Source of the DNA: an uncultured Methylophilus sp.
Lineage (GTDB): Bacteria; Pseudomonadota; Gammaproteobacteria; Burkholderiales; Methylophilaceae
Length of the DNA stretch: 14,853 nucleotides
NCBI GenBank assembly: GCA_936943315.1
Contig: CAKZJM010000223.1
Span: 1 to 14,853 of the forward strand
Direction: 5' to 3'
Shown here: positions 1-7,108 of the stretch, one piece after another
How positions within the stretch are numbered: the first letter of the stretch is position 1
Layout: the number at the start of each line of letters is the position of its first letter
Program-made: the position numbers and the translations under genes
The notes under the pieces: generated by a model
The model's database searches: none
What the model saw: the letters and a program-made list of their open reading frames with translations, nothing else
What the model was told of the DNA's origin: nothing

Positions 1-869
1 GCGGCCTTGAGCATGGCATATTCGCCGCTGACATGATAAGCATAGGTGGGCACACCAAATTCGTCTTTCACACGGCGCACAATATCCAGATAAGGCATGC
101 CTGGCTTCACCATCACCATATCGGCGCCTTCTTCCAGGTCCAGCGCGACTTCTTTCAGCGCTTCGTCAGAGTTGGCCGGGTCCATCTGGTAATTATATTT
201 ATTCCCTTTGCCCAGGTTTCCGGCAGAGCCTACTGCGTCACGGAAAGGGCCGTAGAAGGCAGAAGCGTACTTGGCAGAGTAAGCGAGGATGCGGGTGTAG
301 ATATAGCCATGCTCTTCCAGCGCATCGCGTATCGCGCCAATACGGCCATCCATCATATCTGACGGGGCAACAACATCCGCACCGGCCTCTGCGTGGCATA
401 ACGCTTGTTTAACCAGCACTTCAACGGTTTCGTCATTGAGTACATACCCGGTGTCGTTGATTAGGCCATCCTGGCCGTGCGTGGTGTAAGGGTCTAGCGC
501 AACATCGGTGATCACGCCCAGTTCAGGGAATGCTTTTTTGAGGGCGCGCACGGTGCGTGGCACCAAACCTTGGGGGTTATAGGCTTCTTTGGCATCCAGG
601 CTTTTGAATTGCTGCGGGACGACTGGAAAAAGCGCTAAGGCAGGAATACCGAGTTTTACGCATTCTTCAGCGGTTTTTAGCAAAATATCCAGGCTCTGGC
701 GCTGCACGCCCGGCATGGATTTCACTTCTTCGATTTTTCCTTCGCCTTCGAGGACGAATACCGGGTAAATCAGGTCGTTGGTAGTCAAGACGTGTTCACG
801 CATCAAGCGGCGGGAAAAGTCGTCTTTACGCATACGGCGTGGGCGGATGGCTAAAAACTGGTTACTCAT
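1..869 (-). CDS. hemB: Porphobilinogen synthase (delta-aminolevulinate dehydratase), 3' end outside window
   Basis: HemB condenses two 5-aminolevulinate molecules to porphobilinogen, the second common step of cytoplasmic tetrapyrrole synthesis. About 289 codons are present, open to the window edge; the family is usually about 330-340 residues, so some 45 are missing. The ATG at 867-869 has GAGG a few bases upstream. Visible features are DVALDPYTTHGQDG (residues 122-135), SAKYASAFYGPFR with the first active-site lysine near K200, YQMDPANSDEA near 227, and MVMVKPGMPYLDI with the Schiff-base lysine near K255. The 122-135 stretch has Asp where zinc-type enzymes carry a Cys cluster, so this should be a zinc-independent, magnesium-type enzyme like that of Pseudomonas. 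The gene starts 52 bases after trpC on the same strand and may be read through from the trp operon, although a hairpin lies between them. hemA is also in this window but on the other strand. Confidence 0.95.
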   Translation of the reverse strand, partial: MSNQFLAIRPRRMRKDDFSRRLMREHVLTTNDLIYPVFVLEGEGKIEEVKSMPGVQRQSLDILLKTAEECVKLGIPALALFPVVPQQFKSLDAKEAYNPQGLVPRTVRALKKAFPELGVITDVALDPYTTHGQDGLINDTGYVLNDETVEVLVKQALCHAEAGADVVAPSDMMDGRIGAIRDALEEHGYIYTRILAYSAKYASAFYGPFRDAVGSAGNLGKGNKYNYQMDPANSDEALKEVALDLEEGADMVMVKPGMPYLDIVRRVKDEFGVPTYAYHVSGEYAMLKA

Positions 870-894
870 AACATCCTCAACTTTGTTCAACGAT

Positions 895-909
895 GGCGGC
901 ACGGCCGCC
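895..909 (-). other. GC-rich hairpin between trpC and hemB
   Basis: GGCGGC and GCCGCC form a perfect 6-base inverted repeat with a 3-base loop. It starts 12 bases past the trpC stop codon and ends 25 bases before the hemB start. No T-run follows on the minus strand, so it is not a textbook intrinsic terminator. It could lower read-through into hemB or protect the 3' end of a processed trp message. Confidence 0.45.
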
Positions 910-921
910 TATTGACTGGAA

Positions 922-1710
922 TCAGGCAAATACTTTGGCCAGCTCGGCACCGGGGTTGTCCTGGCGCATAAAGGCTTCACCGACCAGGAAAGTATGGACT
1001 GCGTGGTCGCGCATCAGTTTCACGTCATCTGCCGTGAAAATGCCACTTTCGGTGACTACAATTTTATCGGCTGAAATGTGGTTGAGCAGGCCTAGCGTGG
1101 TATCCAGCGTGACTTCAAACGTACGCAGGTTGCGGTTGTTAATACCCAGTAATGGCGTGGTTAATTGAATGGCTTGTTCTAGCTCTTCGCCATTGTGTAC
1201 TTCCACCAGCACAGCCATGCCTAAACCATGTGCCACCGCTTCGAGTTTTTGCATCTGAGCCAGGGTGAGCGCAGCAGCAATCAGCAGAATACAATCCGCA
1301 CCCATGGCGCGCGCTTCGTAGACCTGGTATTCGTCTATCATAAAGTCTTTGCGCAACACCGGCAGCTTGCAGGCTGCACGGGCTTGTTTCAGGTAATCGG
1401 CAGAACCCTGAAAATACTGTACATCCGTGAGCACAGACAAACACGCAGCACCGCCTTGCTCGTAACTTGCCGCAATATCGGCTGGCCTGAAATCGGCACG
1501 AATCACGCCTTTGGATGGACTGGCCTTTTTAATCTCGGCAATCACGGCCGCTTTGCCTGCGGCGATCTTGCTGCGGATCGCGCCGACAAAATCCCGAGCG
1601 GGTGATTGTTGTGTCGCGAGCGTTTGCACCTCGGCCAACGGCATTCTGGCTTGTGCAGCAGCGATTTCTTCGGCTTTGGTCGCCAGGATTTTATTTAAAA
1701 TATCACTCAT
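922..1710 (-). CDS. trpC: Indole-3-glycerol phosphate synthase
   Basis: TrpC closes the ring of carboxyphenylaminodeoxyribulose phosphate to indole-3-glycerol phosphate, with loss of CO2 and water, in tryptophan synthesis. The 262-residue length is normal for the monofunctional (beta/alpha)8 barrel; there is no fused TrpF domain. Family signatures are AEIKKASPSKG (E59, K61), VLRKDF (K121), LVEVHN (E170), GINNRNL (N191), TESGI (E221) and the phosphate-binding LVGEAFM near the C-terminus. The ATG at 1708-1710 lies inside the end of the upstream lipoprotein gene, giving an 8-base overlap, so translation is probably coupled. It is the last trp gene of this operon. Confidence 0.97.
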   Translation of the reverse strand: MSDILNKILATKAEEIAAAQARMPLAEVQTLATQQSPARDFVGAIRSKIAAGKAAVIAEIKKASPSKGVIRADFRPADIAASYEQGGAACLSVLTDVQYFQGSADYLKQARAACKLPVLRKDFMIDEYQVYEARAMGADCILLIAAALTLAQMQKLEAVAHGLGMAVLVEVHNGEELEQAIQLTTPLLGINNRNLRTFEVTLDTTLGLLNHISADKIVVTESGIFTADDVKLMRDHAVHTFLVGEAFMRQDNPGAELAKVFA

Positions 1711-2188
1711 AAGTTTGTCCGTTTACTTTAATCCAACCGCCATGTTTTCCGTGAGGATCATGATGTGTCCAGTGCATGATTCCGCCCTTGGGGTTGTAGA
1801 TATATTCGCCTCTAAACATTACCTGGTCGCCCACATTTAAATCTGCGCGTAGCGCAAGGTCAATATTATGCGCAAACAGCAGGGTTTGCTCAGGCGACAC
1901 ACTGACCAGAAACCGCTGGTGTCTGCTGCCTTTGTTATCATCCGGCAACAGTTTTTTCACGATACCGCTGCCCTCTAGCCAGACATGACTCTGCTTTTGC
2001 GCAAAGGCCTGTTTAAGTGCCGCGTTCTCTTGCGTTGCCAACCCGGAAGAGAGTGATTGCAGGCTCAGCGTCTGAACCTGTGATTTCACCTCCACGGTGG
2101 ACTGTGGCTGATTGCTGGCACTCGGCTGCTGCGCTTGCTCACAGGCGGCCAGCACACTCAACAGCGCAATTAGTGCATAGCGCTTCAT
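1703..2188 (-). CDS. DUF3465-type lipoprotein inside the trp operon
   Basis: The product is a 161-residue predicted lipoprotein. Residues 1-15 are a short signal peptide ending in the lipobox LAAC, with C16 as the lipidated cysteine, so it should be exported and membrane-anchored. A Gln/Ser-rich linker follows. The C-terminal half carries GSGIVKKLLPDDNKGSRHQ (from 73), FLVSV, LNVGDQVMFRGEY and a histidine-rich end, HWTHHDPHGKHGGW (139-152). I recognise that end as typical of the DUF3465 family, for which I know no established function; the strand-rich middle could be a small beta barrel. The start overlaps the trpD stop by 4 bases (ATGA) and the end overlaps trpC by 8, so it is firmly inside the operon. 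Nothing in the sequence ties it to tryptophan chemistry. Confidence 0.85.
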   Translation of the reverse strand: MKRYALIALLSVLAACEQAQQPSASNQPQSTVEVKSQVQTLSLQSLSSGLATQENAALKQAFAQKQSHVWLEGSGIVKKLLPDDNKGSRHQRFLVSVSPEQTLLFAHNIDLALRADLNVGDQVMFRGEYIYNPKGGIMHWTHHDPHGKHGGWIKVNGQTYE

Positions 2189-3203
2189 GCGGCCTGGCTT
2201 AAAGTTTTCAGCTGCTGCAATTTACTCAACGCCGCCCCTGAGTCAATGGATTGCGCCGCTTGCGCAATGCCTGACGGCAAATCACTGGCAAGGCCAGACA
2301 CATATATAGCAGCGCCTGCGTTGAGCAACACGATGTCACGCGCCGGGCCTTTTTCGCCCGCCAGCAACCCAAGGATAATCTCGCTCGAATGCTGTGCACT
2401 TTCAACACGTATGCTGTTAATGTCGTGCAAAGGCATGCCAAACTGGGTGGGATTCAAGGTGTATTCAGTGATGTTGCCATTTCTCAACTCAGCGACATAG
2501 GTGTCGGCAGAAAAAGAGATTTCGTCCATTTCATCAGCACTATGCACCACCATCACGTGTTCGCTACCGAGTGTTTGCAAGGTTTGCGCCAGCAATGGCA
2601 CCAAATCGCGGTGAAACACCCCCATGACCTGGCGTTTGGCCCCGGCCGGATTGGTCATCGGGCCTAGCAGGTTAAACATGGTGCGCACACCCAGTTCGCG
2701 GCGCACGGGCGCTGCGTACTTCATGGCGGCATGGTGGTTAGGCGCGAACATAAAACCGATTCCGGCCTCATTGACGCAATGCACCACCTGTTCAGGCGTC
2801 AACACAATATTGACGCCCAACGCTTCCAGCACGTCGGCTGAACCGCTTTTTGAAGACGCTGCACGGCCACCGTGCTTGGCGATTTTGGCACCTGCCCCTG
2901 CGGCCACAAAGGCAGACGCCGTGGAGACATTGAATACCTTGTTGGGTGCACCGCCGGTGCCACAGGTATCAATCAAATGCCGGGTATCGCTGATGTCTAC
3001 CTTGCTCGATAACTCGCGCATCACTTGTGCCGCCGCTGCAATCTCAGTCACGGTTTCACCCTTGACGCGCAAGGCAGACAGAAAGCCGGCAATCTGGATC
3101 TGCGTGAATTCATGATTTGCTGCATGATTTCCAGCATTTCTTCATGCGTGAAATCGGTATGGTCAATCAGCCGCTGTAAGGCGATTTTAGGCGTGATGGC
3201 CAT
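2185..3203 (-). CDS. trpD: Anthranilate phosphoribosyltransferase, frameshifted in this sequence
   Basis: TrpD joins anthranilate to PRPP, giving phosphoribosylanthranilate. Two frames must be joined. The ATG at 3201-3203 shares one base with the trpG stop and encodes MAITPKIALQRLIDHTDFTH and then EEMLEIMQQIM. Homology resumes in another frame with EFTQIQIAGFLSALRVKGET. The break lies at about 3106-3115. Homologues usually read IM-S/N-G-E-F/L here, so seven missing bases would restore about 341 residues, the normal length; a one-base loss is also possible. The rest is intact: DTCGTGGAPNKVFNVSTASA with the PRPP-binding glycines, KHGGRAASSKSGSAD, LGPMTNPA and DEMDEIS. A TTG at 3072 could start an uninterrupted 295-residue frame, but this would drop the N-terminal helical region and is unlikely to be native. 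A sequencing or assembly error, or a recent mutation, would explain it. Confidence 0.9.
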
Positions 3204-3769
3204 CAATAGCCTTTCAAGAAGTTATCCAGCAGCTCATGCCCATACTCAGTCAAGATAGACTCGGGGTGAAACTGCACGCCTTCGACAGCGAGGGTTTTGT
3301 GCTTGACGCCCATGATCTCGCCATCTTCTGTCCAGGCTGTAATCTCCAGGCAATCCGGGATGGTTTCACGCTCAATGACTAATGAATGGTAACGCGTCGC
3401 CGTGTAGGGATTAGGCAGGTTTCTAAACACGCCGGTATTGGTGTGGTGTATCAGTGAGGTTTTACCATGCATCAGCGTTTTAGCCTTGATGATGTTGCCA
3501 CCAAAGGCCTGACCGATGCTCTGGTGACCCAGGCACACGCCTAGCAAAGGAATCTTGCCCGCAAACTCGTGAATCAGCGGCACGGAAATCCCGGCTTCAT
3601 TCGGGGTACAGGGCCCTGGTGAAATCACGATTTTTTCCGGGGCCATGGCTTTGATCTGCTCCAGCGTGATTTCATCGTTTCTATGCACGTGAACGTCTTG
3701 TCCCAGCTCGCCGAAATATTGCACGAGGTTGTAGGTAAAAGAGTCGTAGTTATCAATCATCAACAACAT
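3203..3769 (-). CDS. trpG: Anthranilate synthase component II (glutamine amidotransferase)
   Basis: TrpG hydrolyses glutamine and passes ammonia to TrpE for anthranilate synthesis; in many bacteria the same subunit also serves p-aminobenzoate synthase. The chosen ATG gives 188 residues starting MLLMIDNYDSFTYNL, the family's usual N-terminus, and AGGAG lies 7 bases upstream. The frame is open further upstream to 3847, but that stretch overlaps trpE and lacks homology. The class I amidotransferase triad is complete: LLGVCLGHQSIGQAFGG holds the nucleophile C79, and GVQFHPESILTEYG holds H168 and E170. PGPCTPNEAG (51-60) is the oxyanion-side motif. One base separates the trpE stop from this start, and the stop overlaps the trpD start, so coupling is likely. 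Confidence 0.97.
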   Translation of the reverse strand: MLLMIDNYDSFTYNLVQYFGELGQDVHVHRNDEITLEQIKAMAPEKIVISPGPCTPNEAGISVPLIHEFAGKIPLLGVCLGHQSIGQAFGGNIIKAKTLMHGKTSLIHHTNTGVFRNLPNPYTATRYHSLVIERETIPDCLEITAWTEDGEIMGVKHKTLAVEGVQFHPESILTEYGHELLDNFLKGY

Positions 3770-3770
3770 A

Positions 3771-5288
3771 TCAGGCTCCTTTTCCTGCATGGGTTTGAAC
3801 ATTGGCGGCCTGGCTATCCAGACCTGCCTGCACCAGCTCTGCGGCACGGATCACTGCTTTGGCCTTGTTTTGGGTTTCTTCCCATTCACTTTGCGGCACT
3901 GAGTCTGCCACGATACCGGCACCCGCTTGTACGTATAGTTTTTTGTCCTTGAGCACAGCGGTACGAATGGCAATGGCCACATCCATATCGCCATTAAAGC
4001 CCAGGTAGCCAACAGCACCGGCGTAAATGCCACGCTTGGAAGGCTCCAGCTCGGCGATGATTTCCATGGCACGCACTTTGGGTGCGCCTGATACGGTCCC
4101 GGCAGGGAAGGTGGCTTTAAGCACATCAATGGCATCCAGCCCAGGTTTCAGCTGACCTTCAACATTGCTGACAATATGCATCACATGCGAGTAGCGCTCA
4201 ATGGTCATATTGTCCGTCACTTTCACGGTGCCCGTGAGTGCCACACGGCCCACATCATTGCGGCCCAGGTCCATCAGTTGCACGTGCTCGGCACGCTCTT
4301 TTGGGTCAGCCAGCAACTCGGCTTCCAGCGCCAGGTCATGGTCACGGTTTTTACCGCGTGGGCGCGTGCCTGCAATGGGCCGCGAAGTCACGGTGGTTTC
4401 TTCCAGGCGCACCAGAATCTCTGGCGAGGCACCAACCACATGGTGGTCATCCATATCGTAATAGAACATATATGGGGAAGGATTGAGGCTACGCAAGGCC
4501 CGGTACAGACTTAATGGCGAAGCATCAAAGTCTTGCACCATCCGCTGGCTGAGTACCACCTGCATGATGTCGCCTTCAAGAATGTATTGCTGTGCTTTTT
4601 TCACTGCCGCCTTGAAGTTGTCTTCGCCAAACTCAGACACGGCCTGTGTTTTATGAGTGGCTAGCGCGGCAGGAATATCCACCTGGGTGCGTAATTTGGC
4701 CAATAACTCATGCATACGGGCACAGGCCGTTTCATAGGCATTGGCTTGGGCAGGATCAGCATACACAATGAAATAGAGCTTGCCGGAGAGGTTATCCACC
4801 ACGGCAATCTCTTCAGACACCATGAGCAGAATGTCCGGGACGCCTATCGCGTCCGGTTTTTTCTGCTTGCCGAGACGTTTTTCGATGTATTGAATGGTTT
4901 CATAACCAAAGTAGCCTGCCAGGCCACCGGTAAAGCGCGGCAATCCGTCATACGGCGGTGTCTTGAAACGCGATTGGTAAGCCTTGATAAAATCCAGCGG
5001 GTTTTGATCGGCGTGCGATTCAATCACCGTCTCACCCTGGAGAACCTGCAGTTGCTGGTCACGCACCACAATACGGGTGGTGGCTGGCAAGCCGATAATC
5101 GAATAACGGCCAAAACGTTCACCGCCTTGTACGCTTTCGAGCAGGTAAGAATAAGGTTGATTGGCCAGTTTGAGATACAGCGACAAAGGTGTATCGAGGT
5201 CGGCAAAGGTTTCTAGCACCAGCGGAATACGGTTGTAGCCTTGCGCCGCCAGCGCGTCGAATTCGGTCTTGCTTAATGTGCTTAACAT
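3771..5288 (-). CDS. trpE: Anthranilate synthase component I
   Basis: TrpE converts chorismate and ammonia (from TrpG) to anthranilate, the committed and normally tryptophan-inhibited step. Its 505 residues match the family. The N-terminal domain contains YSYLLESVQGGERFGRYSII, including the LLES-type segment associated with tryptophan feedback binding. The chorismate-binding domain shows GDIMQVVLSQRM, RPIAGTRPRGK, ELLADPKERAEHVQLMDLG, HIVSNVEG, TFPAGTVSGAPK and GAGIVADSVPQSEWEET, all characteristic and complete. The ATG at 5286-5288 has only a weak upstream Shine-Dalgarno-like sequence (GGAAAAAAG). A 156-base gap separates it from gph, so an operon-internal promoter or leader could lie there. 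It is the first gene of the tightly packed trp block. Confidence 0.97.
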   Translation of the reverse strand: MLSTLSKTEFDALAAQGYNRIPLVLETFADLDTPLSLYLKLANQPYSYLLESVQGGERFGRYSIIGLPATTRIVVRDQQLQVLQGETVIESHADQNPLDFIKAYQSRFKTPPYDGLPRFTGGLAGYFGYETIQYIEKRLGKQKKPDAIGVPDILLMVSEEIAVVDNLSGKLYFIVYADPAQANAYETACARMHELLAKLRTQVDIPAALATHKTQAVSEFGEDNFKAAVKKAQQYILEGDIMQVVLSQRMVQDFDASPLSLYRALRSLNPSPYMFYYDMDDHHVVGASPEILVRLEETTVTSRPIAGTRPRGKNRDHDLALEAELLADPKERAEHVQLMDLGRNDVGRVALTGTVKVTDNMTIERYSHVMHIVSNVEGQLKPGLDAIDVLKATFPAGTVSGAPKVRAMEIIAELEPSKRGIYAGAVGYLGFNGDMDVAIAIRTAVLKDKKLYVQAGAGIVADSVPQSEWEETQNKAKAVIRAAELVQAGLDSQAANVQTHAGKGA

Positions 5289-5444
5289 GATGCTTTTTTC
5301 CAGTTTGATTCGTTAAGTGCCGTGCACAAAGGTCACAGCAGAGGGGTGCAAATGGCGCGCACCTGCGCGTGGGGCAGGACTAGCCCCGCCACGAACGACG
5401 CCAGCTTAATACTGGCCAACTGGAAGAATGATGAGCACAAAACA
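5289..5444 (-). promoter_or_regulatory. Leader or intergenic region between gph and trpE
   Basis: This 156-base gap is the largest break on the minus strand and the likely control point for trpEGDC. It holds a weak dyad just past the gph stop (ATGATG...CATCAT, 5428-5448), a GGGGC/GCCCC hairpin (5371-5385), a near-palindrome CGCGCA-CC-TGCGCG (5356-5369) and a GGTGC/GCACC pair (5345-5363) that would compete with it. I found no leader peptide with repeated Trp codons, so classical ribosome-mediated attenuation is not supported. I also found no clear -35/-10 pair. The role of the dyads is inference. Confidence 0.4.
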
Positions 5445-6158
5445 TCATGATATCTGGATAATTTTTTTGTTATCCCCGCTTAAGAGAGCGGGTAACTCGA
5501 GCAAATTCACCACGTCGGTGAGTTGCTGCACCGTGGCATCCACGGTGGCGATGTCAACCGCGCGGCCTTGATTATACCCATAAGGCACGGTCACCACAAA
5601 GCACCCTGCGGCATGTGCGGCCTGAATATCGGTCTCAGAGTCGCCCACCAGCATGGCTTGAGCGGGCAAAACGCCTAGCTTTTGGCAAATATGCAACAGT
5701 GGCAGCGGGTCTGGTTTCTTTTTAGGCAGCGTGTCGCCAGAGACGACCATTTCAAAAAATTCGGCCAATCCGGCATGTTGCAGCAAGGGGAGGGTGAATT
5801 TTTCGGGCTTATTGGTGACGCAGGCCAGGCGATAACCCAGCTTTTTTAATTGTTGCAACGCAGGCAATACACCATTGAAAACCTGGCTTTCTGCGGCATT
5901 CGCTTCATAAAACGTGTGGTAAAGCGGCTGTGCCTGGGCAAATTCTTCTGCGGTCGGCTCAGCATGCATGCTCCCGGTCAGGCAACGCTTGATCAGGTTT
6001 TGTACGCCTTCGCCAATGTAGGTGGCAATTTGGCTTTGCGGCAACATGGGTTTGCCCAAAGCCACCAGCATACGGTTGGCGGCTTCGGCAATCTGTGGCG
6101 CGGTGTCGAGCAGGGTGCCGTCCAGATCAAACATGACTACCCTGACTTGAAACCGCAT
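5445..6158 (-). CDS. gph: Phosphoglycolate phosphatase, HAD family
   Basis: Gph dephosphorylates 2-phosphoglycolate, a by-product of DNA 3'-end repair and of Rubisco oxygenation. The 237-residue product has the HAD motifs in order: VMFDLDGTLLDTAP (nucleophile D11, acid/base D13), ACVTNKPEKF for motif II, the lysine in KKKPDPLPLL for motif III, and LVGDSETDIQAAHAAG for the metal-binding motif IV. The cap domain between motifs I and II is the helical type of the Gph group. The start lies 27 bases after the rpe stop, with AAGGT upstream. The rpe-gph-trpE order is the familiar betaproteobacterial arrangement. The last residues (DNKKIIQIS) look like a divergent tail, and the DNA there carries two back-to-back inverted repeats (5456-5492). 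Confidence 0.9.
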   Translation of the reverse strand: MRFQVRVVMFDLDGTLLDTAPQIAEAANRMLVALGKPMLPQSQIATYIGEGVQNLIKRCLTGSMHAEPTAEEFAQAQPLYHTFYEANAAESQVFNGVLPALQQLKKLGYRLACVTNKPEKFTLPLLQHAGLAEFFEMVVSGDTLPKKKPDPLPLLHICQKLGVLPAQAMLVGDSETDIQAAHAAGCFVVTVPYGYNQGRAVDIATVDATVQQLTDVVNLLELPALLSGDNKKIIQIS

Positions 6159-6185
6159 GATACTTACCTTGACACCGTTTTGAGC

Positions 6186-6893
6186 TTAAACAGTGGCCAG
6201 CGCAGCGCGCAATTGACCAACAATCGTGTCGTAACGGTTAGGGTCGGTATCTTTACCGGCACCAAACACCGCACTGCCTGCTACAAAGGTATCAGCACCG
6301 GCTTTAGCGATTTCAGCGATGTTGTTTGCGTTTACGCCGCCATCCACCTCAAGCCAGATTTGACGGCCAGTTTTCTCGGTGTAAGCGTCAATGCGTGCAC
6401 GCGCCTGTTTCAGTTTGTCCAAGGTGGCTGGAATGAATTTCTGGCCGCCAAAACCCGGGTTCACAGACATCAGCAAAATCATGTCGACTTTGTCCATCAC
6501 GTAGTCCAGGTAGTGCAATGGGGTCGCTGGGTTGAATACCAGGCCAGATTTGCAACCGCTGTCACGGATCAGAGCCAGGCTACGGTCGATGTGGTCAGAC
6601 GCTTCCGGGTGGAAAGTGATGATGTCTGCACCGGCTTTGGCAAAGTCAGGAATGATGCGGTCTACTGGTTTTACCATCAGGTGCACGTCAATCAACGCAC
6701 CTGCGTTGTGTGACAACTCACGAATCGCGTCACACACCAAAGGGCCAATGGTCAGGTTAGGCACATAATGGTTATCCATCACGTCAAAGTGAACGATGTC
6801 GGTGCCAGATTTAATAACGTTTTCGATCTCTTGGCCTAACTTGGCAAAGTTGGCAGAAAGAATACTAGGGGCAATGCGGAAAGTTTTGTCCAT
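6186..6893 (-). CDS. rpe: Ribulose-phosphate 3-epimerase
   Basis: Rpe interconverts ribulose 5-phosphate and xylulose 5-phosphate in the pentose phosphate pathway; in methylotrophs it also helps regenerate the formaldehyde acceptor of the ribulose monophosphate cycle. The 235-residue TIM barrel has all expected signatures: IAPSILSANFAKLG, VHFDVMDNHYVPNLTIG (H35, D37), DVHLMVKP (H71), MSVNPGFGGQKFIP and LEVDGGVNANN (D184). The metal ligands and the two catalytic aspartates are therefore present. The ATG at 6891-6893 has only a distant GGAA upstream. It is the first gene of the leftward group and diverges from hemA across 215 bases. Confidence 0.96.
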   Translation of the reverse strand: MDKTFRIAPSILSANFAKLGQEIENVIKSGTDIVHFDVMDNHYVPNLTIGPLVCDAIRELSHNAGALIDVHLMVKPVDRIIPDFAKAGADIITFHPEASDHIDRSLALIRDSGCKSGLVFNPATPLHYLDYVMDKVDMILLMSVNPGFGGQKFIPATLDKLKQARARIDAYTEKTGRQIWLEVDGGVNANNIAEIAKAGADTFVAGSAVFGAGKDTDPNRYDTIVGQLRAALATV

Positions 6894-7108
6894 GCGCTTG
6901 ATGTTCCGTAAATGAATCTAATAAAAAGTTAGCAAAACCAATATTTTAACTTCATTTTATGTCAAATTGACAGGATTCTTGCTTGTCACGCTTGAATATA
7001 AGAAAATGTCGGCACTTTAGACATGGATTTCCGTCCAAACGCCCATGAACTGCTTGCAAGCGCCGATTTGTTTATCTTTTGATCCTGTCCCGCAGGTAAA
7101 ATAGCGCC
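6894..7108. promoter_or_regulatory. Divergent rpe/hemA promoter region with TGTCAA-A-TTGACA dyad
   Basis: The gap is AT-rich next to rpe and must hold the promoters of both directions. A perfect dyad at 6960-6972 (TGTCAA, one A, TTGACA) presents a consensus TTGACA on each strand. Leftward, TTGACA (6965-6960) is followed after 16 bases by TATTGG (6943-6938), a plausible though imperfect -10 for rpe. Rightward, TTGACA (6967-6972) has no good -10 at 16-18 bases; GAATAT and TATAAG lie slightly too far (6994-7002), so the hemA promoter is uncertain. The dyad could be a shared -35 region or a regulator site. Only the dyad itself is directly seen. Confidence 0.45.

Noticed and set aside
2624..3115. 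Plus-strand open frame of 163 codons opposite trpD
   Set aside because: It is antisense to the conserved TrpD barrel region; nothing supports it as a gene despite the trpD frameshift nearby.
3203..3847. Longer trpG with 26 extra N-terminal residues
   Set aside because: The extra part overlaps the end of trpE and lacks homology. ATG 3769 gives the family N-terminus with a good AGGAG upstream.
4710..5216. Plus-strand open frame of 168 codons opposite trpE
   Set aside because: It is antisense to conserved trpE codons, with no signal peptide or motif of its own.
5456..5492. Back-to-back inverted repeats at the 3' end of gph as a terminator
   Set aside because: On the gph strand the GC stem is followed by an A-run, not a T-run, and both repeats are inside the coding region.
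5850..6713. Long plus-strand open frame (287 codons) across gph and rpe
   Set aside because: It lies opposite two clearly conserved minus-strand genes, has no recognisable motifs, and its low-complexity composition fits a shadow frame.
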